A DNA stretch of 64,000 bases from Enterococcus_E cecorum_B (GTDB taxonomy: Bacteria; Bacillota; Bacilli; Lactobacillales; Enterococcaceae): NCBI GenBank assembly GCA_946499615.1, contig CAMMST010000004.1:25023-89022 (forward strand), written 5' to 3'. Below, piece after piece: positions 30,874 to 39,611 of the stretch; the stretch's first letter is position 1, and every line of letters starts with the position of its first letter. The position numbers and the translations under genes are program-made. A model generated the notes under the pieces. It made no database searches, was not told the DNA's origin, and saw nothing but the letters and a program-made list of their open reading frames with translations.

Positions 30874-33054
30874 ATGATAATTTTTGATGAGAAAATAAAT
30901 GTATTTCACTTATTTAACGAAAAAATAAGTTATTTGATCCAAATTGAAGACTTTGGGTATGTCAATCATCTATATTTTGGTAAGAAAATCAAAGGTTATT
31001 CGAATTTACATCGTTATCGTCGCATTGACCGCGCGTTTTCACCAAATCCGAGTGAAGCAACTGATCGTACCTTTTCTTTAGATACGATGTTGATGGAATA
31101 TCCAAGTCATGGAAATGGCGATTTTCGCGAACCAGCTATTCAGCTACAATTCAAAGATGGTTCAACCATTTGTGATTTTCGCTATCAAGACTATCGAATA
31201 TTCGATGGTAAAAAATCATTACCAGGGTTACCGGCCACTTATGCTAATGAAGCTCAGGCGGAAACTTTAGAGCTTATTCTAGTCGATGAAGTCGCAAAAT
31301 TACGCTTGGTTTTGAGTTATACAATTTTTAAAGAGTTGGCAGTATTGACAAGATCTGCTCGTCTAGAAAATCAAGGGACTCAGACCGTTGCGATTCAGCG
31401 TTTAGCAAGCAGCAATCTTGATTTTTATGCAAGAGAGCTAGAAGTTATTGATTTACATGGTGCTTGGGGACATGAGCGACAAATTGGACGTCAAGCCATT
31501 ACGCAAGGAATTCGAATTTTTGATAGCAAACGCGGTGCAAGTAGTCATATGCAAAATCCATTTGTGGCCCTTGTAGAACCTACCACTACGGAATTTCATG
31601 GAGAAGCTTTTGGCTGTTGTTTAGTCTATAGCGGCAATTTTGAGGCAGTGGTGCAACAAGATCAGTATCAACAGACGCGTCTGATAATGGGAATTAATTC
31701 TTTTCAGTTTAATTGGCAATTGCAGCCAAACATGAGTTTTACCACACCGGAAGCCGTATTCGTGTACAGTGATCAAGGTCTTAACCAATTATCCGCAACT
31801 TATCATGATTTATTTAATCAACATTTGGTTCGTGGAAAATATCAAGGAAAAGAACGCCCAACGCTGATTAATAACTGGGAAGCGACTTACTTTGATTTTA
31901 ACGAAGAAAAATTGATGCAAATCGTGGATGAAGCGGAAAAACTAGGTATCGAAATGTTTGTATTAGATGATGGCTGGTTTGGCAAACGCGATGATGATTA
32001 TTCTTCGTTAGGTGATTGGTTTGAGTATCGCGAAAAATTAAATGGACGCTTGCAAAACATTGCAGAAAAAGTGCATGCTAAGGGAATGAAATTTGGACTT
32101 TGGGTGGAACCTGAAATGATTTCAGAAGATAGCGAGCTATTTCGTGCCCATCCTGATTGGGCCTTTCAAGTGCCAAATCGTCCACGTAGTACGAGTCGTA
32201 GCCAGTATGTATTGGACTTTTCAAGAGAAGATGTTCGTGAAAATATCTATCAACAATTAACAGCGATTCTTGATCATACGGATATTGACTATATCAAGTG
32301 GGATATGAATCGCAATATGACTGAAGTCTATTCAACCCAACTGCCACAAGAAGCGCAAGGAGAAGTGGCCCACCGTTATATTCTTGGCTTATATGATTTG
32401 TTAGAAAAATTGACGACGCGTTATCCAGATATTTTATTTGAAAGTTGCTCTGGTGGGGGTGGTCGCTTTGATGCAGGAATGTTGTATTACATGCCACAAA
32501 CATGGACGAGTGATAATACGGATGCTTTAGCGCGCTTGAATATTCAATATGGTACAAGTATGGTTTATCCAATTTCGACGATGGGTTCCCATGTTTCAGC
32601 AGTACCAAACCATCAAACCCATCGCGTGACTAGTTTAGCAATTCGTGGCAATGTCGCGATGTCGGGTGTTTTAGGTTATGAGCTTGATTTAACGAAATTG
32701 ACTGCCGAAGAAAAGATAAGCATTCAAGAACAAATTGTCTTTTATAAACAACACCGTGCTTTATTCCAGTTCGGACGATTTATCCGTTTGACTTCACCAT
32801 TTGAGAAAAATAGTTGCGCGTGGATGTTTGTTTCAAAAGATCAAAAAGAAGCCATCGCCTTTTATTTCAGAAAGTATGCCCAAGCTTCCTTCCCACTAGA
32901 AACGTTACGACTAGCAGGACTAGATGAAGAACAAATCTATGAACTGAATGGTTGTGAAATTTCTGGCAGTGAAGCCATGCATTTAGGTCTTTACATTGAC
33001 GAAAACCTAACAGGCGATTATGCTACACAAATATTTTATTTAAAAGCAAAATAA
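30874..33054 (+). CDS. aga: alpha-galactosidase (GH36)
   Basis: Cleaves alpha-1,6-galactosyl units from raffinose-type sugars in the cytoplasm. The 726-residue GH36 protein has an N-terminal beta-sandwich and a central barrel. Characteristic parts are FVLDDGWFGKRDDDYSSLGDW, GLWVEPEMISEDSELF, the nucleophile region YIKWDMNR and the acid/base region TSDNTDA. ATG 30874 follows GAGGAG. It is the fifth gene of the unit and is followed by a strong terminator, 74 bp before gtfA. The N-terminus has no signal peptide. Confidence 0.94.
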   Translation: MIIFDEKINVFHLFNEKISYLIQIEDFGYVNHLYFGKKIKGYSNLHRYRRIDRAFSPNPSEATDRTFSLDTMLMEYPSHGNGDFREPAIQLQFKDGSTICDFRYQDYRIFDGKKSLPGLPATYANEAQAETLELILVDEVAKLRLVLSYTIFKELAVLTRSARLENQGTQTVAIQRLASSNLDFYARELEVIDLHGAWGHERQIGRQAITQGIRIFDSKRGASSHMQNPFVALVEPTTTEFHGEAFGCCLVYSGNFEAVVQQDQYQQTRLIMGINSFQFNWQLQPNMSFTTPEAVFVYSDQGLNQLSATYHDLFNQHLVRGKYQGKERPTLINNWEATYFDFNEEKLMQIVDEAEKLGIEMFVLDDGWFGKRDDDYSSLGDWFEYREKLNGRLQNIAEKVHAKGMKFGLWVEPEMISEDSELFRAHPDWAFQVPNRPRSTSRSQYVLDFSREDVRENIYQQLTAILDHTDIDYIKWDMNRNMTEVYSTQLPQEAQGEVAHRYILGLYDLLEKLTTRYPDILFESCSGGGGRFDAGMLYYMPQTWTSDNTDALARLNIQYGTSMVYPISTMGSHVSAVPNHQTHRVTSLAIRGNVAMSGVLGYELDLTKLTAEEKISIQEQIVFYKQHRALFQFGRFIRLTSPFEKNSCAWMFVSKDQKEAIAFYFRKYAQASFPLETLRLAGLDEEQIYELNGCEISGSEAMHLGLYIDENLTGDYATQIFYLKAK

Positions 33055-33060
33055 CAGTAG

Positions 33061-33107
33061 GCAACCAAATGACTTGAATAATTCTCGTTTCATTTGGTTG
33101 CTTTTTT
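33061..33107 (+). terminator. terminator between aga and gtfA
   Basis: GCAACCAAATGA/TCATTTGGTTGC is a 12-bp perfect stem followed by six T. It would end most transcription before gtfA or lower its level; no separate gtfA promoter is obvious in the 23 bases that follow. Confidence 0.88.
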
Positions 33108-33130
33108 AAAGAAAAATTGGGGGTTATACC

Positions 33131-34582
33131 ATGAAAATTAAAAATGAAGCGATGTTAATTACGTATTGTGATAGCTTAGGAAATAATTTGAAAGATTTAA
33201 ATAAAGTATTAGATAAACATTTAAATGGTGTTGTGGGTGGGATTCATCTGTTGCCTTTCTTCCCTTCAACTGGTGATCGTGGTTTTGCGCCAAGTGATTA
33301 TACCGTGGTGGATCAAGCATTTGGTACTTGGGAAGAAGTGGAAGCATTAGGCGAAAAATATTATTTAATGTTTGATTTCATGATCAACCATATCTCGCGC
33401 GAATCAAAATTTTTCCAAGATTTTAAACAAAATCATGAACATTCGCCTTATAAAGATATGTTTATCCGCATTCATGAGTTTTTCCCTGAAAATCGTCCGA
33501 CACCAGAAGATATTGATTTGATTTATAAACGCAAAGATAAAGCACCGTTTCAGGAAGTGACTTTTGCCGATGGGACAACTGAGCAAGTGTGGAATACTTT
33601 CGGTGAAGAACAAATTGACTTAGATGTAACCAAGGAAGTAACCAAACAATTTATCAAGGATACTTTAAAAGATATGGCAAGTCATGGGTGCTCTTTGATT
33701 CGTTTGGACGCTTTTGCCTATGCGATTAAAAAATTAGATACCAATGATTTCTTTGTCGAACCGGAAATTTGGGAATTATTAGATGAAGTACGTGAGGAAG
33801 CAGCCAAATATGATTGTGAGTTGCTGCCGGAAATTCATGAACATTATACAATTCAAATGAAAATTGCAGATCATGATTACTATGTTTATGACTTTGCTTT
33901 ACCAATGATTACCCTGTTTTCATTGTATAGTGGGAAGTCCAATCGTTTAGCTCATTGGTTAAAAATGAGTCCGATGAAGCAATTCACTACACTAGATACA
34001 CACGATGGTATTGGGGTAGTGGATGCCAAAGACTTATTGAGTGATGAAGAGTTAAACTATACATCTGAAGAACTTTACAAAGTCGGTGCGAATGTGAAGA
34101 AAATTTATTCTTCTGCAAGCTATAATAATTTGGATATTTACCAAATTAATTCGACCTACTATAGTGCTCTAGGGGATAATGACCGTAGCTACTTATTAGC
34201 ACGGGCCATTCAGTGTTTTGCACCTGGTATTCCACAAATTTATTATGTTGGTTTATTGGCAGGAAAAAATGACATTGAGCTATTGGAAAATACGAAAGAA
34301 GGTCGCAACATCAACCGTCACTACTATACATTGCCAGAAATCGATGAAGAAGTAAAACGCCCAGTGGTGAAATCTTTATTTGATTTACTACGCTTTAGAA
34401 ATACTGCTACAGCTTTTGATTTAGCTGGTGAAATCCTTGTTGAAACACCAAGCGAAGAAACAATTATCATCACTAGAAAAGATAGCCAAGGAGATCGTGC
34501 GGTATTGACTGCCAATCTTCAAACCAAGGACTTTGAAGTGAAACATAACGGAGAAGTAGTACTAACACAATTAGCTGAATAA
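33131..34582 (+). CDS. gtfA: sucrose phosphorylase (GH13_18)
   Basis: Splits sucrose with phosphate to alpha-glucose-1-phosphate and fructose, saving ATP. The 483-residue barrel carries FDFMINHISRESKFFQDF, the nucleophile region SLIRLDAFAYAI, the acid/base region LLPEIHEHY, and TLDTHDGIGVVD. ATG 33131 follows TTGGGGG. It acts on the sucrose left after alpha-galactosidase removes galactose from raffinose. A sucrose-6-phosphate phosphorylase activity cannot be excluded by sequence alone. Confidence 0.92.
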   Translation: MKIKNEAMLITYCDSLGNNLKDLNKVLDKHLNGVVGGIHLLPFFPSTGDRGFAPSDYTVVDQAFGTWEEVEALGEKYYLMFDFMINHISRESKFFQDFKQNHEHSPYKDMFIRIHEFFPENRPTPEDIDLIYKRKDKAPFQEVTFADGTTEQVWNTFGEEQIDLDVTKEVTKQFIKDTLKDMASHGCSLIRLDAFAYAIKKLDTNDFFVEPEIWELLDEVREEAAKYDCELLPEIHEHYTIQMKIADHDYYVYDFALPMITLFSLYSGKSNRLAHWLKMSPMKQFTTLDTHDGIGVVDAKDLLSDEELNYTSEELYKVGANVKKIYSSASYNNLDIYQINSTYYSALGDNDRSYLLARAIQCFAPGIPQIYYVGLLAGKNDIELLENTKEGRNINRHYYTLPEIDEEVKRPVVKSLFDLLRFRNTATAFDLAGEILVETPSEETIIITRKDSQGDRAVLTANLQTKDFEVKHNGEVVLTQLAE

Positions 34583-34587
34583 GAAAA

Positions 34588-34618
34588 GAAGGAGTGCAAA
34601 TTTTGTGCTCCTTTATTA
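34588..34618 (+). terminator. terminator after gtfA
   Basis: AAGGAGTGCA/TGTGCTCCTT pair through two wobbles around an AATT loop. The tail is only TTATTAATT, so efficiency may be modest. Confidence 0.6.
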
Positions 34619-34736
34619 ATTAAAGTGTTTTAAAATATTTTTAATCTTATCTGAAAAACAGAAGGGATTTAAACGCCGATATATCAACGTTTAATTGGAT
34701 GTTTAATAAAAAACACAGAAAATTTTAAATAAATGC

Positions 34737-34765
34737 TTGCTAGTTGGTTGGATACATGTTATTAT
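34737..34765 (+). promoter_or_regulatory. promoter of a leader or small RNA upstream of the polyamine operon
   Basis: TTGCTA (34737-34742), a 17-bp spacer and TATTAT (34760-34765), with a predicted start near 34772. It lies 470 bp before the first polyamine gene. Confidence 0.7.
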
Positions 34766-34771
34766 CCATCT

Positions 34772-35121
34772 TGCAGCACAACTGCGAACGAGAGAGGCGA
34801 GTATGACTTTGCCAAACTTATTGCTGCCTGAAATTTAGGCAGATTTGAAGTAGTAAAGGGGCTTTTCGCGCCCATTGAAGAGATGAGAAGAAATGAAAGG
34901 ACTTCTTGTCGACTCAAATTTTTTATAACGTAATGATCCAATCATCATTATGCTTGTGAAAACGATTAGTAAGAGTGGTAAAAGTAGGCATGCTAAATAG
35001 ACTCTGCGTTCTAACAATAATAAAGAGAAGGACTGCCCTTTTTTAGGGAGTCTTGATGAAATAAAATGTAGAAATCGAAAAACTCAGGTATAGGATGAAG
35101 ACTGTACCTGAGTTTTTTTTG
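34772..35121 (+). ncRNA. uncharacterised ~350-nt leader or small RNA
   Basis: Between a strong promoter and a strong terminator lies a stretch with no ORF of normal size but several stem-loops: GGC/GCC near 34797, CTGCCTGAAATTTAGGCAG near 34825-34846, GGGGC/GCGCCC near 34858, and GGACT-CCC/GGG-AGTCT near 35028-35054. Mini ORFs include one encoding MTLPNLLLPEI behind GAGAGGCGAG. It does not match lysine, SAM, T-box or ykkC patterns I know. It could be an attenuating leader of the polyamine operon or a free sRNA. Confidence 0.5.
35079..35121 (+). terminator. strong terminator upstream of the polyamine operon
   Basis: AACTCAGGTA/TACCTGAGTT forms a 10-bp stem with a 14-nt loop and an eight-T tail. 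On the minus strand a five-T tail also exists. It ends the RNA that starts near 34772 and lies 120 bp before the first polyamine gene, as expected for an attenuator. Confidence 0.9.
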
Positions 35122-35241
35122 CGCTTAAATAAACATCTTATATTTATAAGTGAGTAGCAAATCTCGCAATACCGCTTGATTGACTGCTAAAGTGAGTGAC
35201 TACATTAAAAAAGTGAAAATTTGATCGTGAGGTGATCGTAA

Positions 35242-36696
35242 GTGTTAACCAATCAAGAACAAACGCCCATCGTCCAAGCTTTGATGGATTTGAAAAAACA
35301 ACGCCTGGTTCCTTTTGATGTACCTGGACATAAGCGAGGGAAGAGTGGGAGTGATCTTGTACAACTCTTTGGTGAAAAAACCATTTCCATCGATGCGAAC
35401 TCGATGAAACTATTAGATAATTTAAGTCATCCTGTATCGGTCATTCGGGAAGCGGAAGAATTAGCCGCCCAAGCTTTTGGTGCTAAACATGCCTTTTTTA
35501 TGGTCAATGGTACGACACAAGCAGTGCAAAATATGATTTATGCAACCGTCCAAGAAGGCGATAAAATTCTTTTACCACGCAATGTCCATAAAAGTGTGAT
35601 TAATGCTTTGGTGATGTGTGGGGGAATTCCTGTATATGTCCATACGCCCTTACAAAAAGAACTAGAAATTTCAACGGGGATGCCTTTTGAAGAAGTGAAG
35701 GCTACAATTGATGCTCATCCAGATGCCAAAGTGATTTTAGTCAATAATCCGACCTATTATGGGATTTGTTCTGATTTGTTACAGATTACCCAGTATGCGC
35801 ATGAAAAAGGTTTAAAAGTCTTGGTAGATGAGGCGCACGGTACACATTTGTATTTTGGAAAAGGTCTACCAATCCATGCGATGGCTGCTGGCGCTGATAT
35901 GGCCGCAGTCAGTATGCATAAATCAGGTGGTTCATTAACTCAGAGTTCATTTTTACTTTGCAATGCGTCTATGGATCCAGAATATGTCCGTACAATGATT
36001 AATTTAACCCAAACGACAAGTGCGAGCTATTTATTAATGGCTAGTTTGGATTTGGCTAGACGTAACTTAGTCTTAAATGGTGAAGAAATCTTTAAAAAAG
36101 TGGTGGCATTAGCGCAATATGCACGTGATGAAATCAATGAAATCGGGGATTATTATGCGTATTCAACCGAAATTATTGATCGCGAAGGGATTTATGATTT
36201 TGATGTGAGCAAGCTATGTGTAAAAACGACTGGCATTGGTTTAACTGGTAGCGAAGTGTATGACTTATTGCGTGATGAGTATAATATCCAAGTCGAATTT
36301 GGCGATACGGCTAATATTTTAGCTTATATTTCTGTGGGGGATAGAATTCATGATATTGAGCGGTTGGTTTCGGCTTTATCCGAGATTCGCCGTCGCTATA
36401 AAAAAGAGTCACGGGATTTATTAGTTTTTGATATTGCGAAAACCGATGTCGTCATTTCACCGCGTAAAGCTTTCTATGCCCAAAAGGAAAGTCGTTTGCT
36501 TAAAGAGAGTATCGGTGAAATCTCAACGGAAATGGTCATGTGCTATCCACCGGGGATTCCGATTGTGGCACCTGGTGAGTTGATTACAAAAGAAATTATT
36601 GAACATATCGAATATGCTAAGGAAAAGGGTTGTTTCTTGATGGGGACACAAGATCCAGAGGTGGCTTCGATTTGTATAGTGAAAGGAGAAAGCTAA
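35242..36696 (+). CDS. speA: Orn/Lys/Arg decarboxylase (probable arginine decarboxylase)
   Basis: A PLP-dependent fold-I decarboxylase of 484 residues, the short Gram-positive type. PFDVPGHKRG lies near residues 24-33, the PLP contacts in FFMVNGTTQA and VDEAHGTHLYF, and the Schiff-base Lys in SMHKSGGSLTQSSFLL near 230. GTG 35242 follows GAGGTGA. It is followed without a gap by the SpeE- and SpeB-like genes. A ureohydrolase of agmatinase type in the operon favours arginine as substrate (agmatine product), although lysine cannot be excluded from sequence. Confidence 0.85.
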   Translation: MLTNQEQTPIVQALMDLKKQRLVPFDVPGHKRGKSGSDLVQLFGEKTISIDANSMKLLDNLSHPVSVIREAEELAAQAFGAKHAFFMVNGTTQAVQNMIYATVQEGDKILLPRNVHKSVINALVMCGGIPVYVHTPLQKELEISTGMPFEEVKATIDAHPDAKVILVNNPTYYGICSDLLQITQYAHEKGLKVLVDEAHGTHLYFGKGLPIHAMAAGADMAAVSMHKSGGSLTQSSFLLCNASMDPEYVRTMINLTQTTSASYLLMASLDLARRNLVLNGEEIFKKVVALAQYARDEINEIGDYYAYSTEIIDREGIYDFDVSKLCVKTTGIGLTGSEVYDLLRDEYNIQVEFGDTANILAYISVGDRIHDIERLVSALSEIRRRYKKESRDLLVFDIAKTDVVISPRKAFYAQKESRLLKESIGEISTEMVMCYPPGIPIVAPGELITKEIIEHIEYAKEKGCFLMGTQDPEVASICIVKGES

Positions 36697-37536
36697 ATGG
36701 ATTTATGGTATTCCGATTATCATGTCGATGATGTCAGACTATCGATTAATGTCGAGCGAGAAATCTATAGTCACCAAACAGAATTTCAGCATATTGCGAT
36801 TTTGGATTCTAAAGAGTTTGGGCGCATTTTAACGCTAGATGGCGAATTAATCAGTACCGAAAAGGATGAGTTTTTCTATAGCGAGATGATGGTGCATGTA
36901 CCAATGGCGGTGCGACCAAAAATAAAAAAAGTCTTAGTCATAGGTGGCTGTGATGGAGGAATCTTAAAAGAATTATGTAAATACCCAACGATTGAACAAA
37001 TTGATGTGGTGGAATTAGATGCCCAAGTCGTGCAAATTTGCCAACAATTCTTCCCACCGGCTGGCCAAGCTTTTCAAGATGAACGGGTGCAATTATCCAT
37101 TCAAGATGCGCTGAAATTTATGCGTCGTAAAGAAGATGAATATGATTTGATTATTGTTGATTCAGCTAATCCGTTTGGGGTGAATGAAAGCTTGTTTACC
37201 CGTGAATTCTACGGTAGCTGTTATAACGCTTTAAAACCTCAAGGCGTCTTAATTAGCCAACATGCCAATGCTTTTTACGCTGAAGATGAAGAAGCGTTTA
37301 ATCATATCAGAAAACGTTTGACTTCAGTGTTTGAAAATAATTATGTCTATATGGCAAGTATTCCAACTTATGCGGCGGGCTATTTATTGTTTGGTTATTC
37401 ATGTAAGTCTGGTCATCCGCTTTTAGATTTGCAAAAAGAAGTCTGGGAAAGTTTAGCGATTCCCACACAATTTTATAATGTGGCCTTGCATCAAGGTGCC
37501 TTTGCTTTACCAAACTATATTAAGGAGCTGTTGTAG
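36697..37536 (+). CDS. speE: spermidine synthase-like aminopropyltransferase
   Basis: A Rossmann-fold transferase of 279 residues. An N-terminal beta-domain is followed by VIGGCDGGILKEL (residues 81-93; canonical members have GGGDGG), VVELDAQVV (104-112) and IVDSANPFGVNESLF (153-167). Family members usually read DS(T/S)DP at this point; here it is DSANP, so the second Asp is Asn158. ATG 36697 directly follows the decarboxylase stop. No speD (AdoMet decarboxylase) is in the operon. It could be a true spermidine synthase or an enzyme with changed donor or acceptor. Confidence 0.8.
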   Translation: MDLWYSDYHVDDVRLSINVEREIYSHQTEFQHIAILDSKEFGRILTLDGELISTEKDEFFYSEMMVHVPMAVRPKIKKVLVIGGCDGGILKELCKYPTIEQIDVVELDAQVVQICQQFFPPAGQAFQDERVQLSIQDALKFMRRKEDEYDLIIVDSANPFGVNESLFTREFYGSCYNALKPQGVLISQHANAFYAEDEEAFNHIRKRLTSVFENNYVYMASIPTYAAGYLLFGYSCKSGHPLLDLQKEVWESLAIPTQFYNVALHQGAFALPNYIKELL

Positions 37537-38385
37537 ATGTTAACACCAAATATTGAAACCTTCATTGCTTGTGAGTCAAGTTATGAAGAAGCACAAACGG
37601 TACTTTTCGGTGCCCCTTATGATTCGACCACCTCTTATCGTCCTGGTACGCGCTTTGCTAGTCGAGCCATCCGCAGCGAATCATTTGGCCTTGAAACTTA
37701 TAGTCCTTATCAAGATAAAGATTTAGAAGAGATTCAAGTATTTGATTCCGGTGATTTGGAGCTTTCATTTGGGCGTGTGGATTTAGCTTTAGCAGATATT
37801 AAAGCACGCACCCAAACCATTTTAGCTGACAATAAGCGTCCTTTTATGATTGGTGGCGAGCATTTAGTGACTTTACCCGCAGTAGAGGCGACTTTTGAGA
37901 AGTATCCTGATTTACAAGTGATTCAGTTTGATGCCCATACTGATTTACGTGAGGCTTATTTAGATGCTAAATTATCGCATGCGACCGTGATTCGCCGGAT
38001 ACATGATTTTCTAGGCGATGGCAAAATTCATCAATTTGGGATTCGCTCAGGGGAACGTGCGGAATTTCAATTTGCTAAAGAACATACGAATTTGCATAAG
38101 TATAATCTAGATGGACTAAAAGAGACGGTTGCTGCTTTAAAGGATACCCCGGTTTATTTAACGATTGATTTAGATGTCTTTGATCCGGGTGTTTTTCCAG
38201 GGACAGGGACTCCTGAGGCTGGGGGGATTTTCTTTATGGAATTTGTCGAAAGCTTAAAGTTAATCAGTCAATTAAATATCGTCGCTTTAGATGTCAATGA
38301 ATTATCACCTACTTTAGATCAAAGTGGCGCATCTACCGCTTTGGCATGTAAAGTCGTTCGTGAATTATTATTAGCCATTCATTAA
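37537..38385 (+). CDS. speB: agmatinase-type ureohydrolase
   Basis: A binuclear manganese ureohydrolase of 282 residues. Metal ligands are in GGEHLVTLP, DAHTDLREAYLDAKLSHA and TIDLDVFDPGVFPGTGTPEAGG, all intact. ATG 37537 follows the speE-like stop directly. It would turn agmatine into putrescine and urea, or could act on aminopropylagmatine in the pathway via carboxyaminopropylagmatine described for some bacteria. The neighbouring genes fit either. Confidence 0.88.
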   Translation: MLTPNIETFIACESSYEEAQTVLFGAPYDSTTSYRPGTRFASRAIRSESFGLETYSPYQDKDLEEIQVFDSGDLELSFGRVDLALADIKARTQTILADNKRPFMIGGEHLVTLPAVEATFEKYPDLQVIQFDAHTDLREAYLDAKLSHATVIRRIHDFLGDGKIHQFGIRSGERAEFQFAKEHTNLHKYNLDGLKETVAALKDTPVYLTIDLDVFDPGVFPGTGTPEAGGIFFMEFVESLKLISQLNIVALDVNELSPTLDQSGASTALACKVVRELLLAIH

Positions 38386-38408
38386 TTAATTTGAGGAGGA
38401 AAAAAACT

Positions 38409-39611
38409 ATGGCAAAAGCATTAATTATCGGTGCAGGAGGCGTCGCAAGTGTAGCGGTGCATAAATGTGTGCAAAACAGCGAAGTATTTGAGGAAATTTG
38501 CATTGCCTCAAGAACAAAATCAAAATGTGATGCATTAAAAGAAAAATTAGACGGACAAGGTTGCAAAATTTCAACTGCCAAAGTCGATGCGAATAATGTC
38601 GAGGAGTTGATTGCTTTAATTGAAGATTTCAATCCAGATATCGTCATCAACTTAGCTTTACCTTACCAAGATTTAACCATTATGGATGCGTGTCTAGCTA
38701 CCAAAACACACTATCTAGATACGGCGAATTATGAACCAGAAGATACGGCTAAATTTGAATATAAATGGCAATGGGAATATCGTGAAAAATTTGAAAAAGC
38801 AGGTATTACCGCTATTTTGGGTTCTGGTTTTGATCCAGGCGTTACCGGTGTCTTTTCAGCTTATGCACAAAAACATTACTTCGATGAAATTCACCAAATT
38901 GATATTCTTGACTGTAATGCTGGCGATCACGGCTATCCATTTGCGACCAACTTTAATCCAGAAATCAATATCCGTGAAGTCTCTGCAAAAGGTAGCTACT
39001 GGGAAGATGGTCATTGGGTAGAAACGGAACCAATGGAAATTAAAAAAGTTTATGATTTCCCACAAGTTGGACCACGCGATATGTATTTATTGCACCATGA
39101 AGAAATCGAATCCTTAGCATTAAACATTAAAGGGATTCAACGTATTCGCTTCTTTATGACATTTGGCCAAAGCTATTTAACACATTTGAAATGTCTAGAA
39201 AATGTTGGTATGACAAGTATTGAACCAATTATGTTTGAAGGTAAAGAAATTATTCCTCTACAATTCTTAAAAGCAGTGTTACCAGATCCAGCTTCATTAG
39301 GTCCTCGTACCAAAGGAAAGACCAATATTGGCTGTATCTATCAAGGGGTCAAAGATGGCAAACCTGTGAACTACTATGTCTACAATGTTTGCGACCATGA
39401 AGCATGCTATAAAGAAGTAGGTTCTCAAGCTGTTTCGTATACAACTGGGGTACCTGCGATGATTGGTGCAATGTTAGTCGTTAACGGGACTTGGAATAAA
39501 CCAGGCGTACACAATGTGGAAGAATTAGATCCAGATGCTTTCATGGAAGCTTTAAATCAATGGGGCTTGCCATGGGTAGAAGATTTTAACCCGACCTTGG
39601 TGCAAGACTAA
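38409..39611 (+). CDS. carboxynorspermidine/carboxyspermidine dehydrogenase (saccharopine dehydrogenase family)
   Basis: Joins a diamine (or agmatine) to aspartate semialdehyde with NADPH to give a carboxylated polyamine. The N-terminal Rossmann motif ALIIGAGGVASVAVHKC (residues 4-20) and the C-terminal saccharopine-reductase-like domain are clear in 400 residues. ATG 38409 follows GAGGAGG; the frame open from TTG 38391 includes the RBS. The stop overlaps the next start by one base. Confidence 0.88.
   Translation: MAKALIIGAGGVASVAVHKCVQNSEVFEEICIASRTKSKCDALKEKLDGQGCKISTAKVDANNVEELIALIEDFNPDIVINLALPYQDLTIMDACLATKTHYLDTANYEPEDTAKFEYKWQWEYREKFEKAGITAILGSGFDPGVTGVFSAYAQKHYFDEIHQIDILDCNAGDHGYPFATNFNPEINIREVSAKGSYWEDGHWVETEPMEIKKVYDFPQVGPRDMYLLHHEEIESLALNIKGIQRIRFFMTFGQSYLTHLKCLENVGMTSIEPIMFEGKEIIPLQFLKAVLPDPASLGPRTKGKTNIGCIYQGVKDGKPVNYYVYNVCDHEACYKEVGSQAVSYTTGVPAMIGAMLVVNGTWNKPGVHNVEELDPDAFMEALNQWGLPWVEDFNPTLVQD

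Noticed and set aside
34790..34960. Lysine riboswitch upstream of the decarboxylase gene
   Set aside because: GAGAGGCGAGTATG and AAAGGGGC resemble parts of the L box, but the order, the core stems and the CCGAAG block do not fit.
34835..35017. Minus-strand 60-codon frame with a hydrophobic N-terminus, possible type I toxin
   Set aside because: It starts with TTG, has no RBS, and lies antisense in the structured RNA region. Apart from one hydrophobic run it has no toxin-like feature.
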